A stretch of 64,000 bases of DNA from Phalacrocorax aristotelis. Its lineage: Eukaryota; Chordata; Aves; Suliformes; Phalacrocoracidae. The notes under the pieces are model-generated. The model did no database searches. It saw nothing but the letters and a program-made list of their open reading frames with translations, and had not been told where the DNA came from. The stretch spans positions 14,022,501 through 14,086,500 of the forward strand of contig NC_134281.1 of the NCBI RefSeq assembly GCF_949628215.1, given 5' to 3'. Shown here piece by piece: positions 43,041 to 54,600 of the stretch (position 1 is the first letter of the stretch; each line of letters opens with the position of its first letter). The position numbers and the translations under genes were made by a program.

Positions 43041-46000
43041 ATCCTTTATGCCCTTCTTCAGCTCAGAGGTTTTCTCCCTGCTGCAGTGGAGATGAGGGGG
43101 CTGCTCAGGCTTCCCTTGGACAGACTGAGCTGCCCCCGGTCCCCAGAACTCCTATTTCTGTGATGGTAAAGGGCAGGTGGAAGTTCTGCTTGTGCTCAGT
43201 TTTGTACAAAGTGCCGTATACTATGATTAGAAAAAAAACCAAAACACTTTTTTTTTTTTTTGCGGACATTAGAATGCAATAAAAATATGTGTGTGCTTCC
43301 CCCCTCACCCCCCAGCTAAATTGATTACATCTGGTGGCATGAAAAAAAATAGCCAAAATGTCAGACTGAGTCACACAGCCCCCTTGGGCGGTTATATTTA
43401 TTTCAGGGTTGGAGCACTCCTCACAACAATTTATCCTTGGCTCTCTCTCCCCGCCTTCCCATGTCTGTGCTTACAAACCCCTCTCTGTTCACTAACACTT
43501 GTATTTAGCCCCAAGCCTCCTCTTTCTCCTGGTCTTTCCTTTCTCTATCTTTTTCCTCTCCATGTCCTCTGACCTGGCTCCATCCCTCTCCTCTTCCCCT
43601 TTGCTACATCAACCACAACCAACCTTATAGCTGCAACTCTTCACTGGGGATAGCAGGGGAAGCTGGAGCACAGACAAAGTTTGATATTTCTGATGCTGTG
43701 TCACCTATTTAGTGTCTTGTTTTACATTGCTTGGGGTGAAAGGACATGGTAAAAATGTGTGAGTGAGGTCCCTACTGTGGTTTCCATCATCACTGCAACT
43801 GGTGGGTCAGCCAGGGTAGGACCATGCCTGCTAGGGTGGCCATGGCTCCATCTCCAGCCTTGCCTGCTCTCCCTTGCCTGCCCTGACCTGCTACAGTGGT
43901 GGAGGTGGATCTGCTGGCTTTCTTTTGGGGGATTATTTTTCAGGCTGGGTTGGTTCACTTGTGTCCCATGTTTCCTCTCTGGTAGAGAGCAACACCAGAA
44001 GCATCTGCAGGGTGAGGAGAGTCTGTGCTGCAGTGGGTGGGGAGGACCTCATCTCCAAGTACACAAAATTTCCTCCCCATCTCTCTTCTCAAACCTCATC
44101 CCTCTGCCCAAATCACAAGGAGAATGGCCACATCCTGCCTGCAGCCCTGGGGACACCCTACACATCTTGGTCTATAAACCCTGTTATGATCTGCTGTCAG
44201 GTTGTGCCTGCTTTCATGCCTGATGCCAACCATAGCTGCAGAAGACCAAGCACCTAGGATCCTCGTGGATGGAAATGGCTGCAGAAATACATTCCTCTGT
44301 TTCTTCTCCGTGACAACGAGAAGTCCTGGTCTGGTAGGAGCAGGCACTGAAGCTCTTGATTGCCCTTTCTCTTGGGCTGGAGGATTGCCCTGCATAGAAA
44401 CACCCCCTTGCTTTCTTCACTGCTCCTACAGGGATCAATGGCAGATGAGGAAGACAGGGTTACTCTCCACTATCTTGGCTGGGAGAGGACTTGAGAAGCT
44501 CTTGGCACCACCACCTCTGAGCTTAACAATCTCTGCCTCATCCACTGTGCCTCCTGCTCCCAGCCTGGGCAGCAGGCTCCTGTTATACAGCATGCCACAT
44601 TTTTCTCCTGTGGTAAATCAGAGCCCTCTGGGATCTGGTATTGTGCTTTTTTTTTTCCCCCAGGTATTTTTGTCTGTGAACCACAGAAAACTGAATAGCA
44701 GGAAATGAAGTGCAGATTGAGAACATGGTTGAGTGCACTTGCTAAAATAAAACATTGGGGGGAGGGAGAGATTCTTTTATAAATAGAAAATGAAGTGTGT
44801 TTACTTTTTATTGATGAAGCATTTAATTTTGCTGAGGGTTTGAGAGATGTTCTTAGCAGCATCTCAAACTGTGCATTGACTAGAAACGCCAGTCGGTCTT
44901 TGGTACAAATATCTTGCTAGGTCGAATTCACCTATTTCGTGGCTGGGAAGGGCAAGGGGATATCAGGATTTTTTGGTAATCTCTGACATGCCACAGTTGT
45001 GCCAGGAGGGCCAGAAAACTCCACTGGTATTTTCTCAACCTGGACTAGATGCTAAGATGACCCAAAGGCTTGTTGAGTGGATGCATTTGACAGCAGAAGA
45101 GAAAGTCTCTGCCCACTGCCCCTGGCCAGTGTACTTCAACTTTGGCTGGACAGACTTACCCAAGTGGTGATTTTGGTCTCTGTGGTCTGTGTGGCCTTTA
45201 GTCTCCATACAGAGTCTGCCAGCAAAGCAGGCCACACCAGAGAGCATCTGCTGAGCTAGTGCAACAAATATAGATACCTGAGCTAGTGATGAACTGGCCC
45301 TGCTGAGGAACATAGGTTAACTTGGGTGCTGCCACCACACCGTCATCACTGCTATTGCTGGGATGCTTGCTGAAGGTTATGCCCTGAGCTCTGCATGGCA
45401 TCACATTGTGTCATGGAGCTGTGCCACAGAGCCTTAGAGCCTTCTTGCTCTCTGTTACACCTCTGACTTTTTTTCTTAAGCAAGGCAAGTAGCACAAGCA
45501 AGTGGCAAGTCCAGGATGTGGAGATAAGGCTGTGACCTTTTAGATTATTCTGTTGCTGTACTACAAATGCTGCATGAGTCCAGCCAGGCAGCTGGGTTCT
45601 CCTGTGAGGTTAAATGAATCTCATTAAATCAGACGTCTAAAAGTAGCAACCTTTAGTCATCAGTGACCTGAACTGCTTTCACGTAGGGAGTAGACGTCTA
45701 GAGTTCATCTTCCATCTCTGGAGCTGTCCTGTGTTTCTGAATCACTGTCTGAAAGATTGTACCTTCATTTGTTTTGATCCAGTGAAGGATTATGAGGCTT
45801 CAGAAGCAGAGGAGACCAAGGTGCGTGGAGTCTCCATGACAGGACTGTAGGTCTTTACAAGAAGTATGGGTGCAACCAAGAGGTATGCCCATAATGAATT
45901 AAATGAGGCTGCTTTTGTTTGGGCGTTTGTTTGGTCTTAGCTGTGTAAAGTGTCTGGGGAAGCTTTTAAGCACATGTCAAAGTCAGTGAGAGCTAACCCC

Positions 46001-49000
46001 TTTATTAAAACTTGCTTGAATCTGATCCCAAATGTACAGAAGTTGGACATGCTGGTTGCTTTTCAGAGGGGCAAATTATTGATCATCCAAATGTCTATGC
46101 AGCAAAACTGTCATAAAGGAACACCAGGCAAGTGCCCCCATCTCAGCCAGCCTTCGCCCCTTTCCAGCTGTGCCTGTGCAGGGAAAGCCATAGTTCCCTT
46201 TAGCCATGAGAGCCAGTGGTGCTGCACGCTGCTGCCTTGCCTTCCAGGCCAGATAACAGTTGAGGATCTGTTGGAAACACTCAAGCTCTTCCACCTGTCC
46301 CTAAGGCCATGGAGTAGAGCATGTAGAGATGATCCAGGCCTCTTTGCCTTGTCTATCTTACCTATTTACACCAACTTGCTATTTCCAAAAGTCCTGTCTT
46401 GATAACACCTTAGCAGGGGAAAATGTCCAGTTATGTGGCTTCTGATGAAACTGACACCAGCCCAACAGAGGAAACCTCATCTGTGAGGGAACTGCAAGTT
46501 CATTTGCCTTCCTTGGGGATAAAAACCTCCTGGAAACTTGTTGTGAGCTCCCACAAGAAGACCAGAATCCTGCCACATGGGAGTTGGTAGTCCCTGTGCT
46601 GGCCAGCATGCCGGCGGAAAGTGGAAGGAGGATTCAGGCAGAGAAGAAATTCTAGAGGGGAGAATAGATGCAAGAAATTCCTAGGAATGTTACAGAAATC
46701 AACACCCCCCCCTGCTCCTTCCAAACCAACCCACCTAAAAAATGCCGTTTTGTGGGCTATTTTGGAAAGGAGTCCATGCCTGGGGAATTTTTGGCTGATG
46801 CTTATGGCTTTTAGAAGTTTCTGGGAGATCAGACGAATAGAAACAGGAACCAGATGGGACTTCTAGCTGCTGGAAAGAAAGGAAGAAAAAAAGGGGGAAA
46901 AAAATCCGTCCTTTATTTAAAATGTGAAGAGCACTTGTTCACTTTTGGGGAGTTTCCCCTTCACCCTAGATTTCTGATTTTAAAGTAATTTACCCTAGTT
47001 TCTTTATATTCTCTTAGGACATTTATGTCTTTTGTCGTTGTTGCTAGGAATCTTATTTTCAATAGAAAACCATCTATTCTTAGGAGAATTTAAGCCTTTG
47101 CCTCACTAGATAAAAAGAAAGTCAGTGGTTGGTTTTGTTCTTGCAGCAGCCTCAACATCCCTTGGCCATTTACTCACCAAGTTTATCTCTGTGAGGCTGC
47201 AAAATATGAAAAAAGCCAGAGAAGTAGTAGAGAGTAAAGAGAAGTTGGAGACAGCTCTGAGCTAGCAAAACCAAGCATTTATAGGTCCTGTTTCAGGTAA
47301 ATGGTCATCAAAGGGTGAGTTGCACCATACTGGAACATATGATAGGCCCAAACGCAGACCTCAGGTACATGGTGCCTGCAGTGACCCAACTTGTCAAGCA
47401 CGGTGTTGGATTTGTGGTGGCTTGGTTGTTGGGTTTTGGCATTGTGGATCCAAAAGATAGGCCTGGTCCAGTCCCAGGCTCCATTTTATCAGACCTTGGC
47501 TCTGGAGGTGGTATAGTTCTGGAAAATATCCCAGAGGCTGAATAAGGGCCAAGGAGCATTTTCCAGCTCCTGGGTCCAAGCTGGACTCTGTGTTGGGAGA
47601 CGCAGTCCAGCCACAATCTGATGCCATGCTGGGACTTGGGCTCAGTTGTTCTTCATCCTCACAGCCTTTTCTTTCCCGGCTGGTGGGCAACAGGGGACCA
47701 GGGTGGCGGGATATGTTACATAGAGCCCCTGCTCTACTAGGGCGAGCCATGAAATCTTATTCCCCAGCTAGCAGGGAGGAAGCAAATTAGATACCAACTT
47801 GTAGATGAAGATAATAACTGGATATTACAATACTTGTAAGCTTTGCCACTGATCTTCTTTTAAAGGTTCTGCTTTTAAGGAATTCTTTTAATGGTTAACT
47901 ACAGGGTTGGGTTTTTTTCCTGTCAGTTTTCCAGATATTTACTTCTTCCTGGAAAAAAATGCACTCTTCCCATGTTCCTATCTTGTTTTATAGTCTTCCT
48001 TTTCTTGATAACCATTTCATATAGTTTCTCGTGCCCGCTGATCTGCAGCCATTCCCAAGATAGGATCATCAGTACAAGGCAATGACCCTTGATAAACCTT
48101 CACCTGTGGTTTGTAAGTCAGTATGAGAGGAAATCTGTCCCTGGGACTTAAAAATGTGTAAACTGTATTTCTAGGGAACTGATTGGAGGATCCACAAACA
48201 ATGTTAGTGTGTGCTATGACACTTATTGGTGGTGATGCACAAAGTCAACTGTAGATATTTTAAGACACAATAGTAGATCTTTCATTCACATTTTCAAATG
48301 TGTGTGCATTTGAACACATGGCTTTGGTTCCAAGGTTCATCACAGACGGACCTAACTAAGCCAGCTGCTTGAACCCTCTATTATTGTGACCAATTGATTA
48401 GATTAGTTTAAATGAAAAAAAATGCCCCAAAATGTAAGACTTTGGGTTTGAGTGTCCAATTTGAATTCTGACTTTCATGGCTTTTTTTTTCCTTTGGCTC
48501 AGGCTGGTCCGGCAGGATGTCCCATATTAGAATGCTGCCCAGTTGTTGTTGTTCTTTGTGGTTCCAGTGAGCTGTTTCTTTCAGAAATGTCTGGAAGGAA
48601 AGAGACATAGGGGACTTGGTTCACAGGGTTTGTATAAAAGCTTTTTTCTCCCTTTTTTCTCCCTTCTTTTTGCTTCTCATGGATCTGATGTGCAAATGTT
48701 CTCAGGAGTAACATGCTGAGATTTTTAAAGCAAAGTGCTTATCACATGACTCAGGTGACTGCTGTCGCAGTTGAAGCAGTATCACCCTAGGAATTTTGTT
48801 TGAATTTAGCTTCCAGCTCAAACAAAAGTCATCTGAGTAGGCAAGCTTTTACTGGTTTCACTTTGGCTTCCCACATCAGTTTAATTTGGCCCATGTTTGC
48901 TCAGAATGTCTCCAGCTGTCTAGAAACTTGTTCCTAGCTTGCTGGAACATTCACAACTCTTTTGGCCAGAGTGGCCTTAGTTATACAGGCTGGCTGTTGT

Positions 49001-50045
49001 TTATTTCAGATCATTTTTACTAGCTCTATTATATATAAGGCAGCTCACACAACTGAAAGAGACAAATGCATTGGTTGCTGTCCTTGCATTCGCAGGTTAT
49101 AAGTTCCTGCTGTCCACAGTGCTCAGGCATGAGATCTGCCAGAGAACACCACCTCATTTTGTTCCATGGGAGATTTTGCTAATGTTTTCTTTTATATTAT
49201 CACTCTTTTTGTTTCTCTGTTGGAAAGTTTCCATGTGTTTCACACTGAGGACCAAAGTGTCAGAAGATTAAAGGACTGTCTTTTTGCCCAGCTAATATGA
49301 ATTGGATGCTGAACTGTGCACTACTCAGAAAATGCAATGCCTTCTAAAGAAGTAAGTGGCTGGAAGGAGGCAATGAAAATTCATCAGATTTGCATGACTA
49401 ATTAGCTTATCCAGCAGTTATTATCCTTGTGTTTACTTGTAATGAGAATCTTCAAAGATTATTCTGTATTGAACACACAGCTAATTTTTTTGCTAATGTA
49501 GTTTTTTCCATACCAAGATACTACAGTGATGAGTGCTGTACCTTGACATACATAATTATCTCCTAGACAGGTGTCCATCCTCTGGAGGGTGTTGATCCTG
49601 CATCTATCAGTAGGGGACGGACTGCGTGACCACACAGCATAGACTGTGCACAAGACATTTTCTCTTTCCCTGAAATTGGGTCTGATTTTCTGAAGTCGGC
49701 AACCAGAGCCCAGCCTTGTTTCATGGGATACAAGTGTTTCTGGATGTCAGGTCCTGGTTTTCAGTTAGTGTGCCTTGAGTTATTCAGCTTCTCAGTTCTT
49801 AAAGAAGTTCTCCTTTTGTGGAAGTTATTAATGCACTATAAGGAGAAATCCTCTCTGTATGTCTTTCTAACAGTTTTCTCTGTGTATGGTATGATTTTGT
49901 AAGAGAAATGTGACTTCAGCAGTTGTAATTTTCAGCTCTTCCTTACTCATAAAGGTTGAGAGGATATACATTGTCTTCTTTAACAAAATTAAAGGTCATC
50001 TTTAAATAGCTCTACAAGTTTCTGTATATCCTACAACTATTTAAT
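43041..50045. other. Gene-free stretch
   Basis: No gene. A T14 run lies at 43248-43261. Overlapping frames at 43759-44860 (up to 168 codons) sit in GC-richer sequence and have no domain. 46880-46910 is A/G-rich. 48000-50000 is AT-rich with a TATATATAAGG word at about 49029. No repeat family recognised. Confidence 0.5.
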
Positions 50046-50068
50046 GGGGGGCGGGGAGGGAGTGAGGG
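50046..50068 (+). other. G-quadruplex motif
   Basis: Four G-runs (6, 4, 3 and 3) separated by C, A and AGTGA: fits the G3+N1-7 pattern on the + strand. Confidence 0.8.
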
Positions 50069-50974
50069 AGAGTAGTGGTGGTATTAATGTTCATACACCC
50101 AAAGCAGGACATAGGAAGCATGTTATGTTTGGATTTTGAAACATTGGGGATTAAAAGTAAAATTTGGAGGATTTTTTTTTTTTATTATTTTGAAGTCCCT
50201 GCTATGTCATTCTCTTAGAAGGGTTAGTATAACTGAAAAAGAGGATTGATGTAGTAAAGCTGACTTTTGACAAATCTTCCCAAAAAGCTGGATTTGGTAC
50301 TGTTCTCTTCCTGCGTGACTCAACCAGGCAGGTTGGTATCAATCATTTCCTGTTTTCTGGCATTCACAAACTTCCACTGGACATATAAAATTTTACATTT
50401 ACCACAAAAAGGCACCAAATTTTTTTAAAAAAAAAAAAGTCTTCTGAGCCTGATGACGTCTTTATCTCTACAAGGAAACAAATAAAATCTGCATTTGTGA
50501 CCTAACTTGTTAGCTATACGAAAACTTATGTCTGAACCTGATGTTACTGTAGAAGCCAATTCTGCCAGCTCAGTGATATTTTTCATTTGCCAACAACCTG
50601 CAGGGGCGTGCTGTGGATGCATTTTGCCCAGAATCAAAGTTCCTGATGCGTTTGGCACTTTTATCTTCACCTACTTCAGACTGAACGAAAGGTGGGAACT
50701 GCTGTCCTCTCCAAGCACTCAGCCATCATTCCTGTAAGTTTGCTATAGAGCTTATAGAAAATATTGTCTCCGCGTTGCCTGGAGCACATTCAGAATGTTT
50801 GCTGCCTGGACAGTGAAAGCAGTGATATTATTTCCTTTGAGTCATGCTTAGATTTCTGCAGTGCTCTCCATCCCTTGGTTCTCACAGGTTCCCTGAGCTG
50901 GAGTTTCACAAAAAGGATGTTCCCAAAGCATCTCAGGACAGCCTGGTCCGTGGGGTGCATCCGCCCCAGGGAAG
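50069..50974. other. Gene-free stretch
   Basis: No gene. A T13 run lies near 50169-50181 and a T-run/A-run junction near 50419-50438. Two acceptor-like tracts (ending TTTCTGCAG near 50861 and TTCTCACAG near 50888) lie upstream of the small open frame that follows. Confidence 0.45.
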
Positions 50975-51124
50975 ATGGAGAGGACAAGTGCTGAAGATGA
51001 CAACGGGTCCAGCTCTGCTCCAGGAAAGCCTGAACAGCCTCAATTCAGCGAAGGCCACCGGTTGCTCGCCTCCAAGCGCCCAGACAGCCCTGGGAGGAGA
51101 CGCACCCCTACAGAGTGCGGTTAA
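50975..51124 (+). CDS. Small open frame of 49 codons, uncertain
   Basis: ATG at 50975 lies in a good initiation context (GGGAAGATGG, purine at -3 and G at +4) and runs 49 codons to TAA at 51122-51124. The peptide begins MERTSAEDDNGSSSAPGK and is hydrophilic, rich in Ser, Pro, Glu and Arg, ending in a basic stretch with RRR; no domain, signal peptide or membrane segment is seen. It sits at the left edge of a CpG-rich block. A longer overlapping frame (50844-51293, 149 codons) exists in another phase, also without a domain. The composition is like a disordered N-terminus, but such a short frame can be chance. I do not recognise it. Confidence 0.1.
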   Translation: MERTSAEDDNGSSSAPGKPEQPQFSEGHRLLASKRPDSPGRRRTPTECG

Positions 51125-51139
51125 GTGCTTTGCTGAACA

Positions 51140-51410
51140 GGGGCCAACGTCCAGCGTGGAGCCACCCCGCTCCCGCCGGCTCCCTCTTTGGCGCCGCACC
51201 GTGGAGTCGGCCCTCGGCTCGCGCTGGAGGACGTTACGAAATCCTGGCTCTGACAGAGAGCAGATGCATTATTGGGAAGCCCTCGGGTCATGAGAGGGCT
51301 AATAGTCACATTCCTGCCTGGGATGGCGAAAGATTTACGCCGGGCGATCGCTCGCCTCGCCCTGCACCAGGCCGGCTCCCTACTTCACCGGCCCCCTCGG
51401 CTTTAATTGT
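51140..51410. promoter_or_regulatory. Second CpG-rich block
   Basis: By eye about 25 CpG in some 250 bases, with GC-rich words such as CCCGCTCCCGCCGGC (51167-51181) and GGCGCCGCACCG. It is weaker than the island at 7.7 kb. It passes directly into AT-rich, enhancer-like sequence on the right. It could be a minor promoter, an enhancer with CpG island character, or an exon-associated CpG cluster. Confidence 0.45.
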
Positions 51411-51600
51411 TGTGTTAATGGCCCTTTTATTTGAAGCAGATCCCCTGGCTTACAGAGGAGAATGTCATTATGTCGTATTTTAGATGTATTTACATTCTCC
51501 TTGCCACAGGGATAACGTTCTAATTATTTTCTATAGCTGACAGCACCAGCGTCTCTGGTATTAGGGACCCCTTAGACCTGATTACATGGTCTGTTTTTCT
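51411..51600. promoter_or_regulatory. Candidate conserved non-coding element flanking the CpG block
   Basis: Contains TTTAATTGTTGTGTTAATGG (51401-51420; homeodomain and SOX-like words) and an exact 10-bp inverted repeat AGGAGAATGT/ACATTCTCCT (51456-51465 and 51492-51501). Repeat-free. Regulatory nature is inference from appearance. Confidence 0.25.
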
Positions 51601-54600
51601 TCAAATCACCCACAAATGACAGTGTGGAGCAGGTTTATTATCAATTGACGTACCTTTGCTTAACGCAACTTGCTCCCGAAACAAATGTCTTGAAAAGATA
51701 ATACATGTTTAGAGCATGTCTCTTTGCTTGCGTGAAGGCAGATGGGTTTAAGAGGTCAAAGCAATGGTTGACCCCTCCTGACTCCTCAGACTTCACCGCA
51801 CAGCTCTGGCCTGGGTGCATGGAGGCAGCGCAGTGCCGCATAGCATTTTCTGTGCAAACTGTACACAAAGGCCGTCAAAAAGCACTGCTGTAAGTTTTAG
51901 AGCTACTGTGTCAAATGGGAGAAAAAGACAGCGTGGGAAGGAGATGGAGGTGCAGAGGGAAAGGAGGGAGAAATGGAGGGTGTTAGCTTAGTTTTGCTAT
52001 GAGGTGTAGAGGGTATCAGGGTCTGGTCTAGATGGTGGGGTCGTGCCTATGTGAGTTTTTAGGGGAGGAGTCAGAGCTCCTCACTGGAGAGCACTGTGCA
52101 ACATGCAGGGGACACGATGGACAGGGGGGTGAAAGGAGATGCCTAGCAGTAGGGTGTGTGGGGCTGGTGGATGGAGGTTGGGGACTGCATGGAGAAGAGT
52201 TGCAATGGAAGACGAGACAGGAGAAGCCTGACAGCTTGACGAGAGGAGATTGGATGGGGACCATCACAGAGCTGGAGACGAGAGCAGAGAGGTGGCTTCA
52301 GAATAAGGGACAATGCCCAGGAGTTGGCCAGGGAGGTGCGGGAGCACACAGAAGTAGGGACAGCAATTGAGATAAGGAGAGTGAGAGACAGTTATTAGAA
52401 CAGAATGATTTGATTTATTCCAAGCCATTTATTCACCAAATTTTCCCCCTGAGATCTTAAACAGACTGAAGTGGTTTCAAATGTTGTCATTATTTAGAAC
52501 AATTCAACAAAATGTTTGTTGCTTTGAAAAAAAGGGAGGGGTGAGGGATGGAGAACAGAAAGAAAGGAAAAATAAAAGCCTGGATGGTCTGGTGTGCCAC
52601 ATTTGAATTTTATTGCTGAATTGGGATGGGTCAAGAAAAATTACTCTTTCTGTTTTCTGAGTGGGAGTTTCACTTACAAAGCTGCTTCTGATGTGAATGC
52701 TTACCCAAGCTCAGATGCAGTCTCCATGTGTATTCAAACATGAAATGGTAAAAAGCAAGTATATGTGCTAGTCACACCCTGTCGAGGAAATATTTGTGCA
52801 CCAGGACATCTCAACATGGAGTCAATTTCGTTACAAAATTCAGGCACATCTTCATGGAGACTTTTCCCCTTGCAGCTCTAGAGATTATTTTATACTTAGA
52901 GCTGCTGGGCACGCAAGGCATTTTAAAAGTGAATGGAAAGGCAAAAACTCTGCCCCGAGGGAATTACAATTTAAGTCAGACCAAAGCAGAGTGAGAATGC
53001 TGGCTGCATGGCATTAAAAACCAGGTGGTTTTTAATTTGGAAGGCTAAGGATTCCACTAAGTTATTTAGTTTTATCATGTGTGCATGCATAGCTTCTGGA
53101 GCCGTTTTTAGCCTTAGCTTAAAAGAAATGGGTCTCACTCCTTCCCCAACAACACTGAAGCCTATCTGCAAGGTTCAGTGAGAGGTGGCAGAAGGGTAGA
53201 GGTCTCAAAGGTACTGTTTTCCTGGTTTGTTTTGTGAAAATAAAAGGCAAGTGGACGAGAAGCAACCAAACCATTATTTCAACTGAAAGAAAAGCTTCTG
53301 CAAGAGCAGTAGTACTAGTGTTCAAAAAGTATGAGAGAGAAGAAAAGAAGGATAGATGCTTTCTTGCAGCCATTGTGGATGCAGCCGTTGGAGGAGTTTC
53401 CATCACAGCATGTACGTGAGAGTTGTACCTTTTAGACACAGGTTAATTCAACCATGGGAACATGAAGTCCAGGAAAACAGGATCCTTATTTCCACCTCTC
53501 TTGAAGCTACCTCTTTGTTTTTAATTTACTTGTATGCATTTGGTGGATGGCAGTTTGGGGGTGCCTCTTTCAGCTCAAAGAACCGTGAATGAGCAAAGCA
53601 TCTCCTGCCTCTGCTGGAGAGCATTTCCAGGGTGGAGGCGCTGATGGGTCATCCAGTTAGCCACAGTGCAAACAGGAGCTAGAGAGAGGATGAGTTACAA
53701 TTTTCTTACTACTGTTTTTATGTTGGACTGAGCAATAGAACTGAGTATCTGCTATTGAGTTCGGTCGATTTGATTAATCTGTTGGTCTCAGTATGGGATA
53801 AGGAATGACAAAATGTGGGACTGGTTCTGTACCAATGTCCATTTGTGGAGTTTCATTTGAGAATATTCAAGTATGTGTGTCCTGTGTGGATTTGCTGCCC
53901 TGTGAATGTATGAGCTGTAATGAGGTGGATGCTACTGGAAAGCAAAGGTTTAATTAGCTCTGCTCTTTCAATACTTTCCTAAAGTACATTTCAAACCATA
54001 CTTAGCTGTGAAATCAGTCATCAATGCTGTGTTTGATGGTTACAGAGGTTGTGTGGTTTTCTTTATCTTTTTTCTGAGGAGCTCCTGATCAGATGACTTA
54101 ATTTTCAGAACACAGCACAAAAGAATAAATTGCAAGTACTCTGTGAATTATTAAAGCAGAATATTATTAATAACTTGAAATAGGAAATGTATGCTAGAAG
54201 TTTGCGTTAATGTTGGCTAATTGTCCAGTAGCAGAAAGGAAAAGAAAGGTTAAATTGATTAGTTCAGCTTGTTTATTAGACCTTTTTTGCTGATAACTTT
54301 GGGATAGGTGTGCTTGGCAAACCATATGTTAGTGCGAAGACCATAGCAGAGATCTGGGAGTCTGGTTTATTTTCTAAAATAAAACTGATTGGATCACAGC
54401 ACTGATTGATAAAAAAAGCAGTGTAATATGTTTCTGTAGGCCTTTTCTCTGAGTGAGTCACCAGCTATATTGATACAGTGCTCTTCTGAAGGGCTCAATA
54501 TATAGTGCAACAGAAAGATAAGGGGGACAATAGTTTTGCCAGAAACACTATAAGACTCTGGACGTGCACACCAAGACATGCAGGAGCAAAACTCTAGAAA

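Noticed and set aside
44202..44708. 168-codon + strand frame
   Set aside because: Hydrophobic patches suggest a membrane protein at first sight, but other frames here are equally open and no start context or family match is seen.
49025..49040. TATATATAAGG as a promoter TATA box
   Set aside because: Sits in AT-rich DNA where TATA-like words are common, with no GC-rich flank or downstream gene.
51456..51501. Exact 10-bp inverted repeat with 26-base spacer as a functional hairpin
   Set aside because: A few such repeats are expected by chance in 64 kb; kept only as a note within the candidate regulatory block.
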